NCBI GenBank assembly: GCA_902827055.1
Contig: CADEHD010000141.1
Coordinates: 1 to 5,847, forward strand
Direction of reading: 5' to 3'
DNA: 5,847 nucleotides
Source of the DNA: an uncultured Chloroflexota bacterium
GTDB taxonomy: Bacteria > Chloroflexota > Dehalococcoidia > UBA2979
Position 1 is the stretch's first letter. Each line of letters starts with the position of its first letter. Under the pieces are notes generated by a model that had not been told where the DNA came from, did no database searches, and was given only the letters and a program-made list of their open reading frames with translations. The translations under genes were made by a program, and so were the position numbers. Below, in pieces: positions 5,825 to 5,847 of this stretch.

Positions 5825-5847
5825 GCGAGTGCTCACTTCTGCGCGTT

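Overview
The window is strongly GC-rich bacterial chromosome with dense, compact genes. Nothing mobile was found: no insertion sequence, phage gene, CRISPR array or tRNA gene. The high GC, the Bacillus-type large signal recognition particle RNA and the DinG with an N-terminal exonuclease fit a GC-rich Chloroflexota or similar Gram-positive-like lineage. That placement is an inference, and no gene here fixes the phylum.

Layout. On the minus strand, about 45-313 is a large SRP RNA (ffs) with a complete Alu domain and S domain. A short divergent promoter region follows (about 314-356). It carries an 8-bp perfect inverted repeat whose two arms each read as a -10-like TAGACT pointing outward. On the plus strand comes a DinG-family exonuclease/helicase (about 396-3242, start unresolved), translationally coupled (GTGA overlap) to a GNAT-like acetyltransferase (3239-3766). 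A 37-bp convergent gap with a small hairpin separates this pair from a three-gene minus-strand unit. Read in its own direction, that unit is a tRNA nucleotidyltransferase/poly(A) polymerase family enzyme (5798-4560), a small eight-ligand zinc-finger protein (4579-4184), and a small two-helix membrane protein with a very acidic N-terminus (4187-3804). The genes overlap by 20 nt and by 4 nt.

How the genes fit together. The left half holds protein-targeting RNA and DNA repair, probably expressed from divergent promoters. The right half couples tRNA 3'-end maturation (or RNA tailing) to two small proteins of unknown function. The least explained part of the window is the zinc-finger plus membrane-protein pair attached to the nucleotidyltransferase. 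The clearest annotation problem is the DinG start: the first ATG/GTG/TTG in frame (588) lies downstream of the exonuclease's first catalytic motif.
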